Shown here in pieces: positions 32,726 to 41,315 of a stretch of 64,000 nucleotides of DNA (within the stretch, counting starts at the first letter, position 1; each line of letters starts with the position of its first letter). A model generated the notes under the pieces. It was not told the origin of the DNA, searched no databases, and saw nothing but the letters and a program-made list of their open reading frames with translations. The translations under genes and the position numbers were made by a program. This stretch comes from Gracilibacillus suaedae (GTDB lineage Bacteria > Bacillota > Bacilli > Bacillales > Amphibacillaceae), in NCBI RefSeq assembly GCF_017599345.1, contig NZ_JAGFVL010000063.1, positions 85,757-149,756 of the forward strand. The letters are read 5' to 3'.

Positions 32726-33880
32726 ATGAAAATCGATTTAGCTAAAAAGTATGCAGGGGTTGTATTATTATGTTTGCTTTTGTTAGTGGGTTGTGGTGTT
32801 TTTGAAGGAGAACAGACATTAGATCAAATAGATGCACCACCCGAAGATGCAGAATTAACAGATGACTTGGAAAACATGCCAGAAGGTGCAGATGATTCAG
32901 AAGCAAATCCAGAAGAGAGCGAAGGTGAAGCAGAAGGTGAAGGAGAAGATCCAGTGGAAGAAGGAGAGGCAGAAGGAGAAGATTCAGCGACGGCTACAGA
33001 ATCAGTTACAAGAGTTTTATACTTGTTAGATCAAAATGGTTTAGTCGTGCCTCAAGAAGTACAAGTGCCAGCTCCAGAATCTAAAGAAGTGGCGAAGCAA
33101 GTATTAGAATATCTGGTACAGGATGGACCTGTCACGTCTCTATTACCTAGTGGATTTCAGGCAGTTTTACCTGCAGGAACTGAAATTATTGACTTGAATT
33201 TAGAAGCTGATGGAACATTAGTGGTAAATGTTTCGGAAGAATTTACAACATATGAGGCAGAGAATGAACAAAAAATTCTAGAAGCCATGACACATACATT
33301 AACACAGTTTGAAAATGTAAATAGTGTTAAGTTATGGATCGAAGGAGAAGCACAAGATTCCATGCCAGTAAATGGTACACCATTAACGGAAGGGTATTCT
33401 CGAGCTAACGGAATTAACATTCAACAAACTGACGGAGTTGATTTAATGGAAAGTAAGGCGACTACGCTTTACTTTCCAATGCAAGGTGATGAAATGGTCT
33501 ACTTTGTTCCTATTACACAACATGTTCCAATGAATGAAGAGACCCCATATCAATCTATTGTACAAGCTTTAATGGATGGCCCTTCATTTGATTTACCATT
33601 ACAGCATTTTGTTAATACGGGCTCACAACTTGCGTCAGAACCTGTTTTTGAAGATGGGGTCCTTTCATTAAATTTTAATGAAAATATATTAGCAAATAGT
33701 GCGAAAAGCGTGATCGCCGATGAGGTGATGCAATCGATTGTACTCACATTAACTGAACAAGAAGACATCGAGGCTGTTGAGGTTTCTGTTGAAAATCATC
33801 AAGAAGTGATAAGTGAAAGTGGACAACCATATTCAGAACCAGTATCAAGAGATATGGTTACGCCAACTGAAAGTATTTAA
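32726..33880 (+). CDS. gerM: Spore germination lipoprotein GerM
   Basis: The 384-residue product has a lipoprotein signal with a lipobox ending at Cys23. A highly acidic Glu/Gly-rich linker (about 40-95) is followed by two GerMN domains (about 105-225 and 245-370), each with a beta-alpha repeat. GerM is a sporulation lipoprotein needed for engulfment-zone complexes and normal germination. Gene order racE-gerM-rph is as in B. subtilis. The acidic linker is longer than I would expect and fits a salt-adapted host. Confidence 0.9.
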   Translation: MKIDLAKKYAGVVLLCLLLLVGCGVFEGEQTLDQIDAPPEDAELTDDLENMPEGADDSEANPEESEGEAEGEGEDPVEEGEAEGEDSATATESVTRVLYLLDQNGLVVPQEVQVPAPESKEVAKQVLEYLVQDGPVTSLLPSGFQAVLPAGTEIIDLNLEADGTLVVNVSEEFTTYEAENEQKILEAMTHTLTQFENVNSVKLWIEGEAQDSMPVNGTPLTEGYSRANGINIQQTDGVDLMESKATTLYFPMQGDEMVYFVPITQHVPMNEETPYQSIVQALMDGPSFDLPLQHFVNTGSQLASEPVFEDGVLSLNFNENILANSAKSVIADEVMQSIVLTLTEQEDIEAVEVSVENHQEVISESGQPYSEPVSRDMVTPTESI

Positions 33881-33926
33881 TCCATTCATTGAATCTACTT
33901 GTTTTATTATTCATTATTAAAAACTC

Positions 33927-33967
33927 GGCACCCGTTTCATTTTGATTGGAGCGGGTGCTATCTTTTT
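33927..33967 (+). terminator. Terminator of gerM
   Basis: The stem GCACCCG/CGGGTGC is followed by TATCTTTTT, ahead of rph. Confidence 0.75.
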
Positions 33968-34047
33968 AGCTAAATTTCTTATGTATGAAAAACCCATGTA
34001 CTGAGAAAATATGTTAAGATAGAACAGTATTGTAAGGAGGAAATAGA

Positions 34048-34791
34048 ATGCGTGAAACAGGGAGAGACATAGATCAATTAAGATCAATTGATATTCAAAC
34101 TAATTTTACTAAACATGCCGAAGGGTCCGTTTTAATTACTGTTGGTGATACGAAAGTGATATGTAATGCCAGTGTGGAGGATCGAGTTCCGCCATTTATG
34201 AGAGGATCAGGAAAAGGCTGGATTACGGCTGAGTATGCGATGTTACCTCGAGCAACAGAAACGAGAAACATCCGAGAGTCATCAAAAGGTAAAGTCTCCG
34301 GACGAACCATGGAAATTCAACGTTTAATCGGACGATCACTACGTGCGGTTGTAAACTTAGATGCTATCGGAGAACGTACGATTTGGGTTGATTGTGACGT
34401 GATTCAGGCAGATGGCGGTACACGAACTGCATCGATTACTGGAGCATTTGTCGCGGTTGTACATGCATTAGGAAAATTATTAGAAGAAGAAAAAATTAAA
34501 TCATTACCAATAACAGATTATCTTGCAGCTATCTCTGTCGGGGTACTACCAGAGGGAACAGAAATTTTAGATCTAGAATATTCTGAGGATGCCCAAGCAC
34601 ATGTCGATATGAATGTGGTGATGACTGGTAAAGGTGAATTTGTGGAACTCCAAGGTACGGGAGAAGAAGCAACATTTACAAGTACACAACTAACGAAAAT
34701 GTTAGCTCTTGCTGAAAAAGGTTTAAAAGAGATTTTTAAAATTCAAGCAGAGGCAATCAAACCTTATCAAGATAACACAGAACAATCCTAG
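34048..34791 (+). CDS. rph: Ribonuclease PH
   Basis: The 247-residue product has the complete PH domain: [15 protein letters not shown] at the start, EYAMLPRAT and [10 protein letters not shown] (phosphate-binding Arg), then [16 protein letters not shown]. It trims tRNA 3' ends phosphorolytically. TAAGGAGG precedes the ATG. It is followed by rdgB after 14 bases, as in B. subtilis. Confidence 0.95.
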   Translation: MRETGRDIDQLRSIDIQTNFTKHAEGSVLITVGDTKVICNASVEDRVPPFMRGSGKGWITAEYAMLPRATETRNIRESSKGKVSGRTMEIQRLIGRSLRAVVNLDAIGERTIWVDCDVIQADGGTRTASITGAFVAVVHALGKLLEEEKIKSLPITDYLAAISVGVLPEGTEILDLEYSEDAQAHVDMNVVMTGKGEFVELQGTGEEATFTSTQLTKMLALAEKGLKEIFKIQAEAIKPYQDNTEQS

Positions 34792-34805
34792 GGGAGCTTT
34801 TTCAT

Positions 34806-35399
34806 ATGAAAGAATTAATAATCGCAACAAAAAACGAAGGAAAAATGAAAGATTTTAAAAGCTTATTTGACCTGTTAGAAATAGAAGTATCTTCTTTATT
34901 AGATTTGTCAGAGCCAATTGATGATATTGAAGAAACAGGTACAACCTTTGAAGAAAATGCGGCAATAAAAGCAGAAGCGATTTGTGAAAAATTCAATATA
35001 CCGGTCATTGCAGATGACTCAGGAATAGAGATTGATGCACTTCAAGGTGCACCAGGTGTATATTCAGCCAGATATGCTGGTGAGGAGAAAGATGATAAAG
35101 CCAATCTGGAAAAAGTACTAACTGAAATGGAAAATGTACCACAAGCTGAACGTACAGGTCGTTTTGTGTGTGTATTAGCTATAGCCCAACCAGGAAAGCA
35201 AACGGTATTTAAACGTGGAGAATGTGAAGGAACGATTGGTTACCAAGCAATTGGTAAGAAAGGTTTTGGATATGATCCGATCTTTTACCCTACTGGCAGC
35301 TCTAAAACAATGGCAGAAATGACTCCAGAAGAAAAAAATCAAATTAGTCACCGCAAAAAAGCGTTAGATAAAATGGAAAACTGGGTAAAGCAGTTGTAA
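34806..35399 (+). CDS. rdgB: XTP/dITP pyrophosphatase (RdgB/HAM1 family)
   Basis: The 197-residue Ham1-like enzyme has the N-terminal ATKNEGK substrate motif (about residues 7-13), the metal site region ADDSGIEIDAL and the late SHRKKAL. It removes deaminated purine nucleotides. It corresponds to B. subtilis ysnA, located between rph and ysnB. GGGGAGC precedes the ATG. Confidence 0.93.
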   Translation: MKELIIATKNEGKMKDFKSLFDLLEIEVSSLLDLSEPIDDIEETGTTFEENAAIKAEAICEKFNIPVIADDSGIEIDALQGAPGVYSARYAGEEKDDKANLEKVLTEMENVPQAERTGRFVCVLAIAQPGKQTVFKRGECEGTIGYQAIGKKGFGYDPIFYPTGSSKTMAEMTPEEKNQISHRKKALDKMENWVKQL

Positions 35400-35412
35400 A
35401 AGGGGTGGAGAC

Positions 35413-35934
35413 ATGCCAAAAATTTTAATACTTAGTGATAGTCACGGTTGGACAAGTGAAGTTTCTGAAATAAAAGCTCGGCATCAACATGAAGTCGATG
35501 CGATGGTCCACTGTGGTGACTCTGAATTAGAAGCAGACAGCGAAGAACTTGCAGATTTCCAAGTAGTTCAAGGAAACATGGATATGGATTTCCGTTTGCC
35601 AGAAGAAATTAATTTTCAAATAGGGAAATTACATTTTTTTGTTACACATGGTCACTTATTTCAAATTAAATCAACGTTAATGCCAGCATCCTATCGTGCA
35701 GAAGAGTTAGGCGCCAATGTTATTTGTTTTGGTCACTCACATGTCGCTGGTGCTGAAAAAGTAAAGGATCAATTATTCATTAATCCAGGAAGTATTCGCC
35801 AACCGCGAAGTGCACACCCTGGATCATATGCAATCCTGACAGCAGATGAACAATTAGAAAATATTGATATCCGTTTTTACACAAAGGATCAGCAGGAGAT
35901 TTCCAGTCTTGCCTATCAAACTTCATTAACATAA
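35413..35934 (+). CDS. ysnB: YfcE/MJ0936-type phosphodiesterase (YsnB)
   Basis: The 173-residue calcineurin-like phosphoesterase has the metal-binding signatures DSHG (residues 8-11), HCGDSE, GNMD, THGH and GHSH. It is a small metal-dependent phosphodiesterase of uncertain natural substrate. AGGGGTGG precedes the ATG. It ends the racE-to-ysnB block and a strong terminator follows. Confidence 0.92.
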   Translation: MPKILILSDSHGWTSEVSEIKARHQHEVDAMVHCGDSELEADSEELADFQVVQGNMDMDFRLPEEINFQIGKLHFFVTHGHLFQIKSTLMPASYRAEELGANVICFGHSHVAGAEKVKDQLFINPGSIRQPRSAHPGSYAILTADEQLENIDIRFYTKDQQEISSLAYQTSLT

Positions 35935-35935
35935 A

Positions 35936-35975
35936 TAACAAGCCAGCAGATATTAATTCTGCTGGCTTGTTACGA
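35936..35975 (+). terminator. Terminator of the rph-rdgB-ysnB operon
   Basis: A perfect 15-base stem TAACAAGCCAGCAGA with its complement and a 7-base loop overlaps the end of ysnB. Confidence 0.85.
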
Positions 35976-36079
35976 GTATGTAATAATAAATTTATAATTT
36001 TATGTTGACAATCATAGCTTAAGTTTATATAATGGTACTTGTCCGTTAACGAGATACATAATAAAAATACATAGAAATC

Positions 36080-36109
36080 CGGGTGTAGTTTAGTGGTAAA
36101 ACCTCAGCC
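36080..36109 (+). pseudogene. 5' half of a tRNA-Gly gene
   Basis: Thirty bases are identical to positions 2-31 of the intact tRNA-Gly at 36235. Similarity stops exactly at the anticodon loop. What follows (36110-36234) is unrelated and contains nested hairpins such as GAAGCATTTGCTTC. Confidence 0.8.
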
Positions 36110-36234
36110 ACGAGCAATACATCCACCGAATAATCTTCGAGTTGTTCCGAAGCATTTGCTTCTGTGAAATAGCTAGTAGATGCAGGAACATGGTAGTGCG
36201 TAGTTTAGAAAACATAGATATAACGTTACATAAT

Positions 36235-36308
36235 GCGGGTGTAGTTTAGTGGTAAAACCTCAGCCTTCCAAGCTGATGTCGAGGGTTCGATTCCCTTCAC
36301 CCGCTCCA
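36235..36308 (+). tRNA. tRNA-Gly (anticodon TCC)
   Basis: A complete cloverleaf is present: acceptor GCGGGTG pairs with CACCCGC, D-arm TAGTTTAGTGGTAAAAC, anticodon loop CTTCCAA with TCC, T-arm GAGGGTTCGATTCCCTT, and the 3' CCA is encoded. tRNA-Arg follows after one base. Confidence 0.95.
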
Positions 36309-36309
36309 T

Positions 36310-36383
36310 GTCCCAGTAGCTCAGCAGGATAGAGCAACAGCCTTCTAAGCTGTGGGTCGGGAGTTCGAATCTCTCCTGGGACG
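36310..36383 (+). tRNA. tRNA-Arg (anticodon TCT)
   Basis: Acceptor GTCCCAG pairs with CTGGGAC, the anticodon loop is CTTCTAA with TCT, and the T-arm is CGGGAGTTCGAATCTCTCC. The CCA end is not encoded. It is co-transcribed with tRNA-Gly and followed by a terminator. Confidence 0.93.
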
Positions 36384-36393
36384 CTAGTAAAAG

Positions 36394-36426
36394 CCTTGCA
36401 ACGACAGTCGTTGTGAGGTTTTTTTA
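36394..36426 (+). terminator. Terminator of the tRNA operon
   Basis: The stem CCTTGCAACG/CGTTGTGAGG (two G-T pairs) is followed by T7. Confidence 0.8.
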
Positions 36427-36468
36427 ATTTTTAGTAGCAAATATTAAGTGGTGGGTGTTTCATTATTA

Positions 36469-36575
36469 TGTTATAATATCCATCAAGGGAGCAAGTCTTC
36501 CTTCATTGTGTTCGGTCCTCATCACGATTAGTACGATCACTATTACCCTAACGTAGTAACAATGTGAAGAGGACT
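36469..36575 (+). promoter_or_regulatory. Extended -10 promoter and hairpin leader of the UbiB-family gene
   Basis: TGTTATAAT (36469-36477) is an extended -10; no good -35 is seen. The expected leader contains a long imperfect hairpin whose outer arms are AGTCTTCCTTCATTGT (36494-36509) and ACAATGTGAAGAGGACT (36559-36575). The gene starts about 95 bases later. Confidence 0.45.
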
Positions 36576-36669
36576 GTGTCGTTTTGTTTTAAGTGGAAAA
36601 CTCCCCGTTTACAAAACACACTTTATAACTTAGACTATAATCAACCAAAGTGGCTAGGTGAAATGAGAT

Positions 36670-38640
36670 ATGTTCTTTTTAAGTGTATTAATTGTGTGTT
36701 TCATAATATTCCTATTACTTTCTTCTTTATTTAACTCGAATCATAAAGTAATCGTATCGTTAGTCGGTGCACTAGTTGTTAGTGTACTGGTTCAAGTTCT
36801 AGAAGATCAATTTTATTTGACCAGTATCATGATTGCTACTCTAATTATTTATTTTATTATAGCGAACGTTAAGGTATTTAAAAATGAACAGCTTAAGCTA
36901 ATGGTTGCTGTGCTATTTAGTACGTCCATCGTGACGCTCGTGCTAACTTTTACATACTTCAATCAAATTTCTAATATATCTGATCGTGATGAGACCTTGA
37001 GAGTTATGTTTATCTATTATCCGCTGTTAATTATATTTATCGCTTGCTATACATATATGCTTCTTACTCTCTTCAATTTTAAAGTATTACAAACACCTAA
37101 CCCCCTTCTATATATCGTGAATAAAATTCGTGGTTTCATGCGCATGATTCAACTTTTGTGGATTGCTTCACGAAAAGGTTTAAATCATTTGATTCAACAA
37201 GATCATGCGAAGCTGCCGCATGTAATTGCTGAAATTCTGGATAACATGGGTGGGATTTTTGTTAAGTTTGCGCAAGTATTATCAACAAAAAAAGATATTT
37301 TACCTAGTAACTACATCGATGCGTTTTCTAATTTACATGACCAAGTACAACCTCTCCGAACAGATGAGCTTAAAACAATTATTGATAACAAAATTGGTAA
37401 CATTGATGATATTTATGAATCATTTGATATGCGACCAATCGCTGCAGCTTCTATTGGACAAGTCCATCTAGCGACACTTAAGTTAACTGGAGAGAAAGTG
37501 GTAGTTAAGATTTTAAGACCTAATGTTAAACAAAAGATGACAGTGGATTTAAATTTATTAATTCAATTTGTGTCATGGCTTTCAGAACGCTCGTCTAAAA
37601 TTAAAAGAATTGGTTTAATAGAACTCGCAAAAGGGTTTAAAAAGAATCTTATGGAAGAAACTGACTTCGATATCGAGGCCCTGAATACAAACCTGTTAAG
37701 AAAAGCATTTAAGGAATACGATATTCATATAAGAGTGCCTAAAATCTATTCTGAGTATTCGAATAAGCATATATTAACGATGGAATATATAGAAGGAGAT
37801 AGTTTTACAAAAGAAGTGACAACCGACGTTTCAGAAATGATCATGCACGCTTTTTTAAATCAAATACTGATGATTGGTATCTTTCATGCTGATCCACATC
37901 CTGGGAACATCATGTTAACAAAAAGTGGAGAAATTGCGCTAATTGATTTCGGCTCAGTTGGTTATTTATCAGATGATGAACGAGATGGGATGTTAAGTTT
38001 CCTATTGGGTTATAGCAATAATGATACGAAAGAGATGACACATGGTTTGATGAGGATTTGTGAAGGAGAAGATTCACGCGATGAAGATACTATAGAACGA
38101 CGTCTCAGTAGACTTTTATCAGAAGCATCTTTTTCACATGATCCAACTAGTGTGATGATGAAACGACTGATGTCAATGATAACCGAGATGGGACTATCAT
38201 TAAAACCAACTGTTGCCGGTGCTTTTAGAGCAATCGTTACTTTAGATGGGACATTGTCATCTGTAGATGAAGAATACTCCTTAACAACAGTGAGTGAATC
38301 ATACGCGAATCATATTGATAAAGGACAGTTGGCTGAGAAGCGTCTAAGTAAAGTCAAGGGACAGTTAGAGGACTATATCCCGAAATTATTAGAATTGCCT
38401 ATTCTTAAGGGCGATAAAATCACGATAGTTCATGAGAAAAATCATAACTTGAATGATTTTATAGGGATTTTAACAGTCAGCGTCTTTACAGTGATATGTC
38501 TGGTTGTCATGCTTACGAGCTTTTTCGTGCAAGGTGAGTTAATGCAATTTTTACTTGCTCCTTTATCTATGTTAGGCTTTGGAGTCGGTATGATAATAAT
38601 TATCATGTCTGTGATTAGGTATCTGAAACCAAAAATATAA
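36670..38640 (+). CDS. ABC1/UbiB/AarF-family atypical kinase, membrane-bound
   Basis: The product has 656 residues. About four N-terminal membrane helices (residues 2-130) are an addition to the usual UbiB layout. The ABC1 domain spans about 190-480: GGIFVKFAQVLS (the family KxGQ motif, here with Ala for Gly), the Ala-rich loop IAAASIGQVHLA, the invariant Lys in VVVKILRP, HADPHPGN and LIDFGSVG. Two more membrane helices form the C-terminus (about 595-650). Such proteins are ATPases or kinases acting in lipid-quinone handling; the substrate here is unknown. It is a monocistronic gene with its own structured leader. Confidence 0.85.
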   Translation: MFFLSVLIVCFIIFLLLSSLFNSNHKVIVSLVGALVVSVLVQVLEDQFYLTSIMIATLIIYFIIANVKVFKNEQLKLMVAVLFSTSIVTLVLTFTYFNQISNISDRDETLRVMFIYYPLLIIFIACYTYMLLTLFNFKVLQTPNPLLYIVNKIRGFMRMIQLLWIASRKGLNHLIQQDHAKLPHVIAEILDNMGGIFVKFAQVLSTKKDILPSNYIDAFSNLHDQVQPLRTDELKTIIDNKIGNIDDIYESFDMRPIAAASIGQVHLATLKLTGEKVVVKILRPNVKQKMTVDLNLLIQFVSWLSERSSKIKRIGLIELAKGFKKNLMEETDFDIEALNTNLLRKAFKEYDIHIRVPKIYSEYSNKHILTMEYIEGDSFTKEVTTDVSEMIMHAFLNQILMIGIFHADPHPGNIMLTKSGEIALIDFGSVGYLSDDERDGMLSFLLGYSNNDTKEMTHGLMRICEGEDSRDEDTIERRLSRLLSEASFSHDPTSVMMKRLMSMITEMGLSLKPTVAGAFRAIVTLDGTLSSVDEEYSLTTVSESYANHIDKGQLAEKRLSKVKGQLEDYIPKLLELPILKGDKITIVHEKNHNLNDFIGILTVSVFTVICLVVMLTSFFVQGELMQFLLAPLSMLGFGVGMIIIIMSVIRYLKPKI

Positions 38641-38765
38641 GTGTGATGACAATCTTACACATAGTTGATAATTAATAAAAAACATTGTGGCAGTTACCTA
38701 CTTTCATTTCAACTCCTCAAGAATAGTCAACACTTTTTTCCATATAGCCTAATCTCGATAACTTG

Positions 38766-39011
38766 TTAACTAAAAAGGGCTAAGATGATATTTTTTAATT
38801 TTATTAGAATGAAATCAACGATCTTTGCCGGTGAAGTCGAATATGGAAAAACAATGTAAATAATGGATGCTACCCAACCTATTATTGTTATGGTTGCGAA
38901 TGCAACTTTTTCTTTTACCTTGGTTGATTCTATTTTAGGCCATTGATAAATAAATATTAACAGTACTACTGCTGTTATACTGAGTATGTAGATCCCTTTC
39001 ATATTCTTCAC
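38766..39011 (-). CDS. Two-helix small protein, possible germinant-receptor D subunit
   Basis: The product has 81 residues with helices at about 7-23 and 38-56. It begins 8 bases after the gerC-type gene and is transcribed in the same direction, preceded by AAGAGGTGAA. Some germinant-receptor operons carry a fourth small two-helix D-subunit gene that tunes receptor sensitivity, and size and position fit. No sequence motif proves it. Confidence 0.6.
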   Translation of the reverse strand: MKNMKGIYILSITAVVLLIFIYQWPKIESTKVKEKVAFATITIIGWVASIIYIVFPYSTSPAKIVDFILIKLKNIILALFS

Positions 39012-39019
39012 CTCTTACA

Positions 39020-40174
39020 TTAAGGTATACTTCCTTGCCCTGTTCTTAAAACACTTGCCTTAATTTCAAATGTCACTTCTACAGAAGGAAATCTTTCTTT
39101 CCAATCTCGTTTTATTGACTTCCATTTGTCAGGGTGTTTTTGTCGGAATGTTTCACCAAAATCTATTATATCTACTTCCATCTCTTTTTGGACCATTTCT
39201 AGCGTGTCTGTTAGCCGCATTTCAATCTTTTGTGCTAACTCCTTTTCCAACATTTTATGTTTCTCCATATTTTTCAAGTCCCAATTTGTCTTATTCTGAA
39301 TAACATCATCTATCGTTTCTACCTTTACCGTCATTTTTAATTGGTTGCCGTCTATTTTCGGGATCAGCTCTGTCCTTCCTTTAATTAATTTCATAGAAAT
39401 AAGTCCATCTGCTTCTTCAGGTTTTACTGTAACGGTAGATTCTTTGATTTCATTCCTAAACCAGAGCACACCTCTAGTTAACCGATCGGTAATCGTTCCA
39501 ATCATTCTTCCGTGTTCTAATATAGCTGAACGATTAATATACGCAATCGTTTCTAATGGTTGCTTTCCTTCTTCAGGAGGCAATATATCAATCATAGGAA
39601 GAATGGAAGCGCCTGATTCTCCCTTTAGCATTTCCATTAAGTCGAACAACGTCACCTTCATTAAAATTTCAGATTTAGCTAATTCTATTAGTACCTCGGA
39701 CGAGCTTCTTTCCAAAGGAGGAAGTAATGCCATGATATCTTTTGCATTTCCTTCACTGATAAACACGTAACTTCTCAAACGTGGCTCAGGATGACGGATA
39801 AAGAAATCTAATTCTTCACGAATTCCTGTCTCAGCTAATTCCTTATTGATCACTATCGCTTCCGTGTGACTCCAAAGAATTTCCCGTGGAAGTTTTGTAT
39901 CAAGATCCTCAATGGCTTTTGGTATAGATACACCTTTTCCCGTTTGAAGAATCGTTTTATTTCCTCCCGCCTGATTACCCTCTCCTCCTGCTCCGTCCCC
40001 TTCATTACCACTCGGGGAGTGTATTTCAACTGTTACTTCTACTTCTCCACCTTTTGTTTGATCCAGACCGACTCCGGTTACAACCCACAGATCATTGGTT
40101 TCCTTCCGATCCCAACAACCAGTGAGCAAAAAAAAGATGATACCAATGAAATAAATTACTTTCGTACATCTCAC
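39020..40174 (-). CDS. Germinant receptor C subunit (Ger(x)C lipoprotein)
   Basis: The 384-residue lipoprotein has its lipobox LLTGC at residues 16-20 and the GCWDRKE(T/I)ND(L)W opening typical of GerC. The rest is the three-domain GerC fold ending in an FEIKASVLRTG strand. It sits on the outer face of the spore inner membrane with the A and B subunits. The Gly-rich insert near residues 60-70 is unusual. It starts 4 bases inside the B-subunit stop (ATGA). Confidence 0.9.
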   Translation of the reverse strand: MRCTKVIYFIGIIFFLLTGCWDRKETNDLWVVTGVGLDQTKGGEVEVTVEIHSPSGNEGDGAGGEGNQAGGNKTILQTGKGVSIPKAIEDLDTKLPREILWSHTEAIVINKELAETGIREELDFFIRHPEPRLRSYVFISEGNAKDIMALLPPLERSSSEVLIELAKSEILMKVTLFDLMEMLKGESGASILPMIDILPPEEGKQPLETIAYINRSAILEHGRMIGTITDRLTRGVLWFRNEIKESTVTVKPEEADGLISMKLIKGRTELIPKIDGNQLKMTVKVETIDDVIQNKTNWDLKNMEKHKMLEKELAQKIEMRLTDTLEMVQKEMEVDIIDFGETFRQKHPDKWKSIKRDWKERFPSVEVTFEIKASVLRTGQGSIP

Positions 40175-41289
40175 CGTTCTCGTCTCCCTTTCTGTTTGAA
40201 AATTCTCAGTTTTCGTATGTAGGCAACAAAGAAGAGAAACATTGGAATTATTACTCCATACACTAAAGTATCCATAAACCCTTGAGAGACTATACGAAAA
40301 TGTTCGGCTGCCTCTGCTGAATTAAGGAAGGCCTGCATACCAAACACCCCGATCAATAAACCAACTGGTAATACAAGCGAGTGATAGTTTGAAAGGTTGA
40401 GCCATTGGGCAGTCCCCAACACCACTGCATAATAAAATACACAGATTTTGATAAATGTCCCCGCAAGCCAAATCGCCATAACAAGTGCTTCAAGATGAGA
40501 CAAAAATTCAGCTATGCTAATATATCTCGTGGCGCTCATGAGGGGGGCATTAAAATTCTCCGTTACATTTCCAAAGACCAATATAATGATGATATTGGTT
40601 AACATCAACGTGAACGTAACAATTAGTACCGAAAACATTCCTGATTTCATTCCTTTTTCACGATTTGTTAAAAAAGGAAGAAAGAAGTAAATGATTCCGA
40701 ATTGAGCAAACCATGTGTATAACGTAACCGAACCTTTTATGGAAGGCATCATCCCGTTTTCCATCACTGGCAGCATTCGCTTTATCTCTATATCTGGAAG
40801 GAGTAGAATGATGATGATAAAAAATAACAAGAAAAAAATCGGAACAACCATTTCAGCCAGTCTACCTATAACCTCGAGCCCACCGTGAACAGCAAATGCG
40901 CACAATAGAACCATCATTCCTATTATTACGAACTTCGGGGTGTGCGGGAGAAATTCACTAACAACGAATTCTCCATATTGCCAAATCATTACACTAGCAG
41001 AAGTATATAGTAATAACAACAAGACGAATCCAAGTAGCTTACCTAATAAGGTGCCGAGAATATGTTCACTGTATTGTATAATTGTATTATTGGGATAAAG
41101 TGTGTGTAACTTGTATGCGATATATACACTTAACAAACCTAAAGGACAAGCCCAAATTGGTGAGATCCAAATATCCTGTTTAGCAGCTTCATAAACTGTA
41201 CTCGGAATAAAAAGAATCCCCGTTGCTATAATAGCGTGATACATTAAGATCCCCATCTGTAAGGCAGATATTTTTCCTTTTTCAATCAT
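40171..41289 (-). CDS. Germinant receptor B subunit (GerAB/APC-type permease)
   Basis: The 372-residue integral membrane protein has about ten helices and is a spore germination permease of the amino-acid-permease superfamily. The opening segment KISALQMGILMYHAIIATG is typical. B subunits bind the germinant. The ligand (amino acid or sugar) cannot be predicted here. It is the second gene of the operon, 26 bases after the A subunit. Confidence 0.9.
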   Translation of the reverse strand: MIEKGKISALQMGILMYHAIIATGILFIPSTVYEAAKQDIWISPIWACPLGLLSVYIAYKLHTLYPNNTIIQYSEHILGTLLGKLLGFVLLLLLYTSASVMIWQYGEFVVSEFLPHTPKFVIIGMMVLLCAFAVHGGLEVIGRLAEMVVPIFFLLFFIIIILLLPDIEIKRMLPVMENGMMPSIKGSVTLYTWFAQFGIIYFFLPFLTNREKGMKSGMFSVLIVTFTLMLTNIIIILVFGNVTENFNAPLMSATRYISIAEFLSHLEALVMAIWLAGTFIKICVFYYAVVLGTAQWLNLSNYHSLVLPVGLLIGVFGMQAFLNSAEAAEHFRIVSQGFMDTLVYGVIIPMFLFFVAYIRKLRIFKQKGRRER

Positions 41290-41315
41290 TTATTTCACCT
41301 CTACTTTACTCTTTC

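Noticed and set aside
36110..36234. Possible second tRNA after the half tRNA-Gly
   Set aside because: No acceptor or T-arm can be paired; only unrelated hairpins are present.
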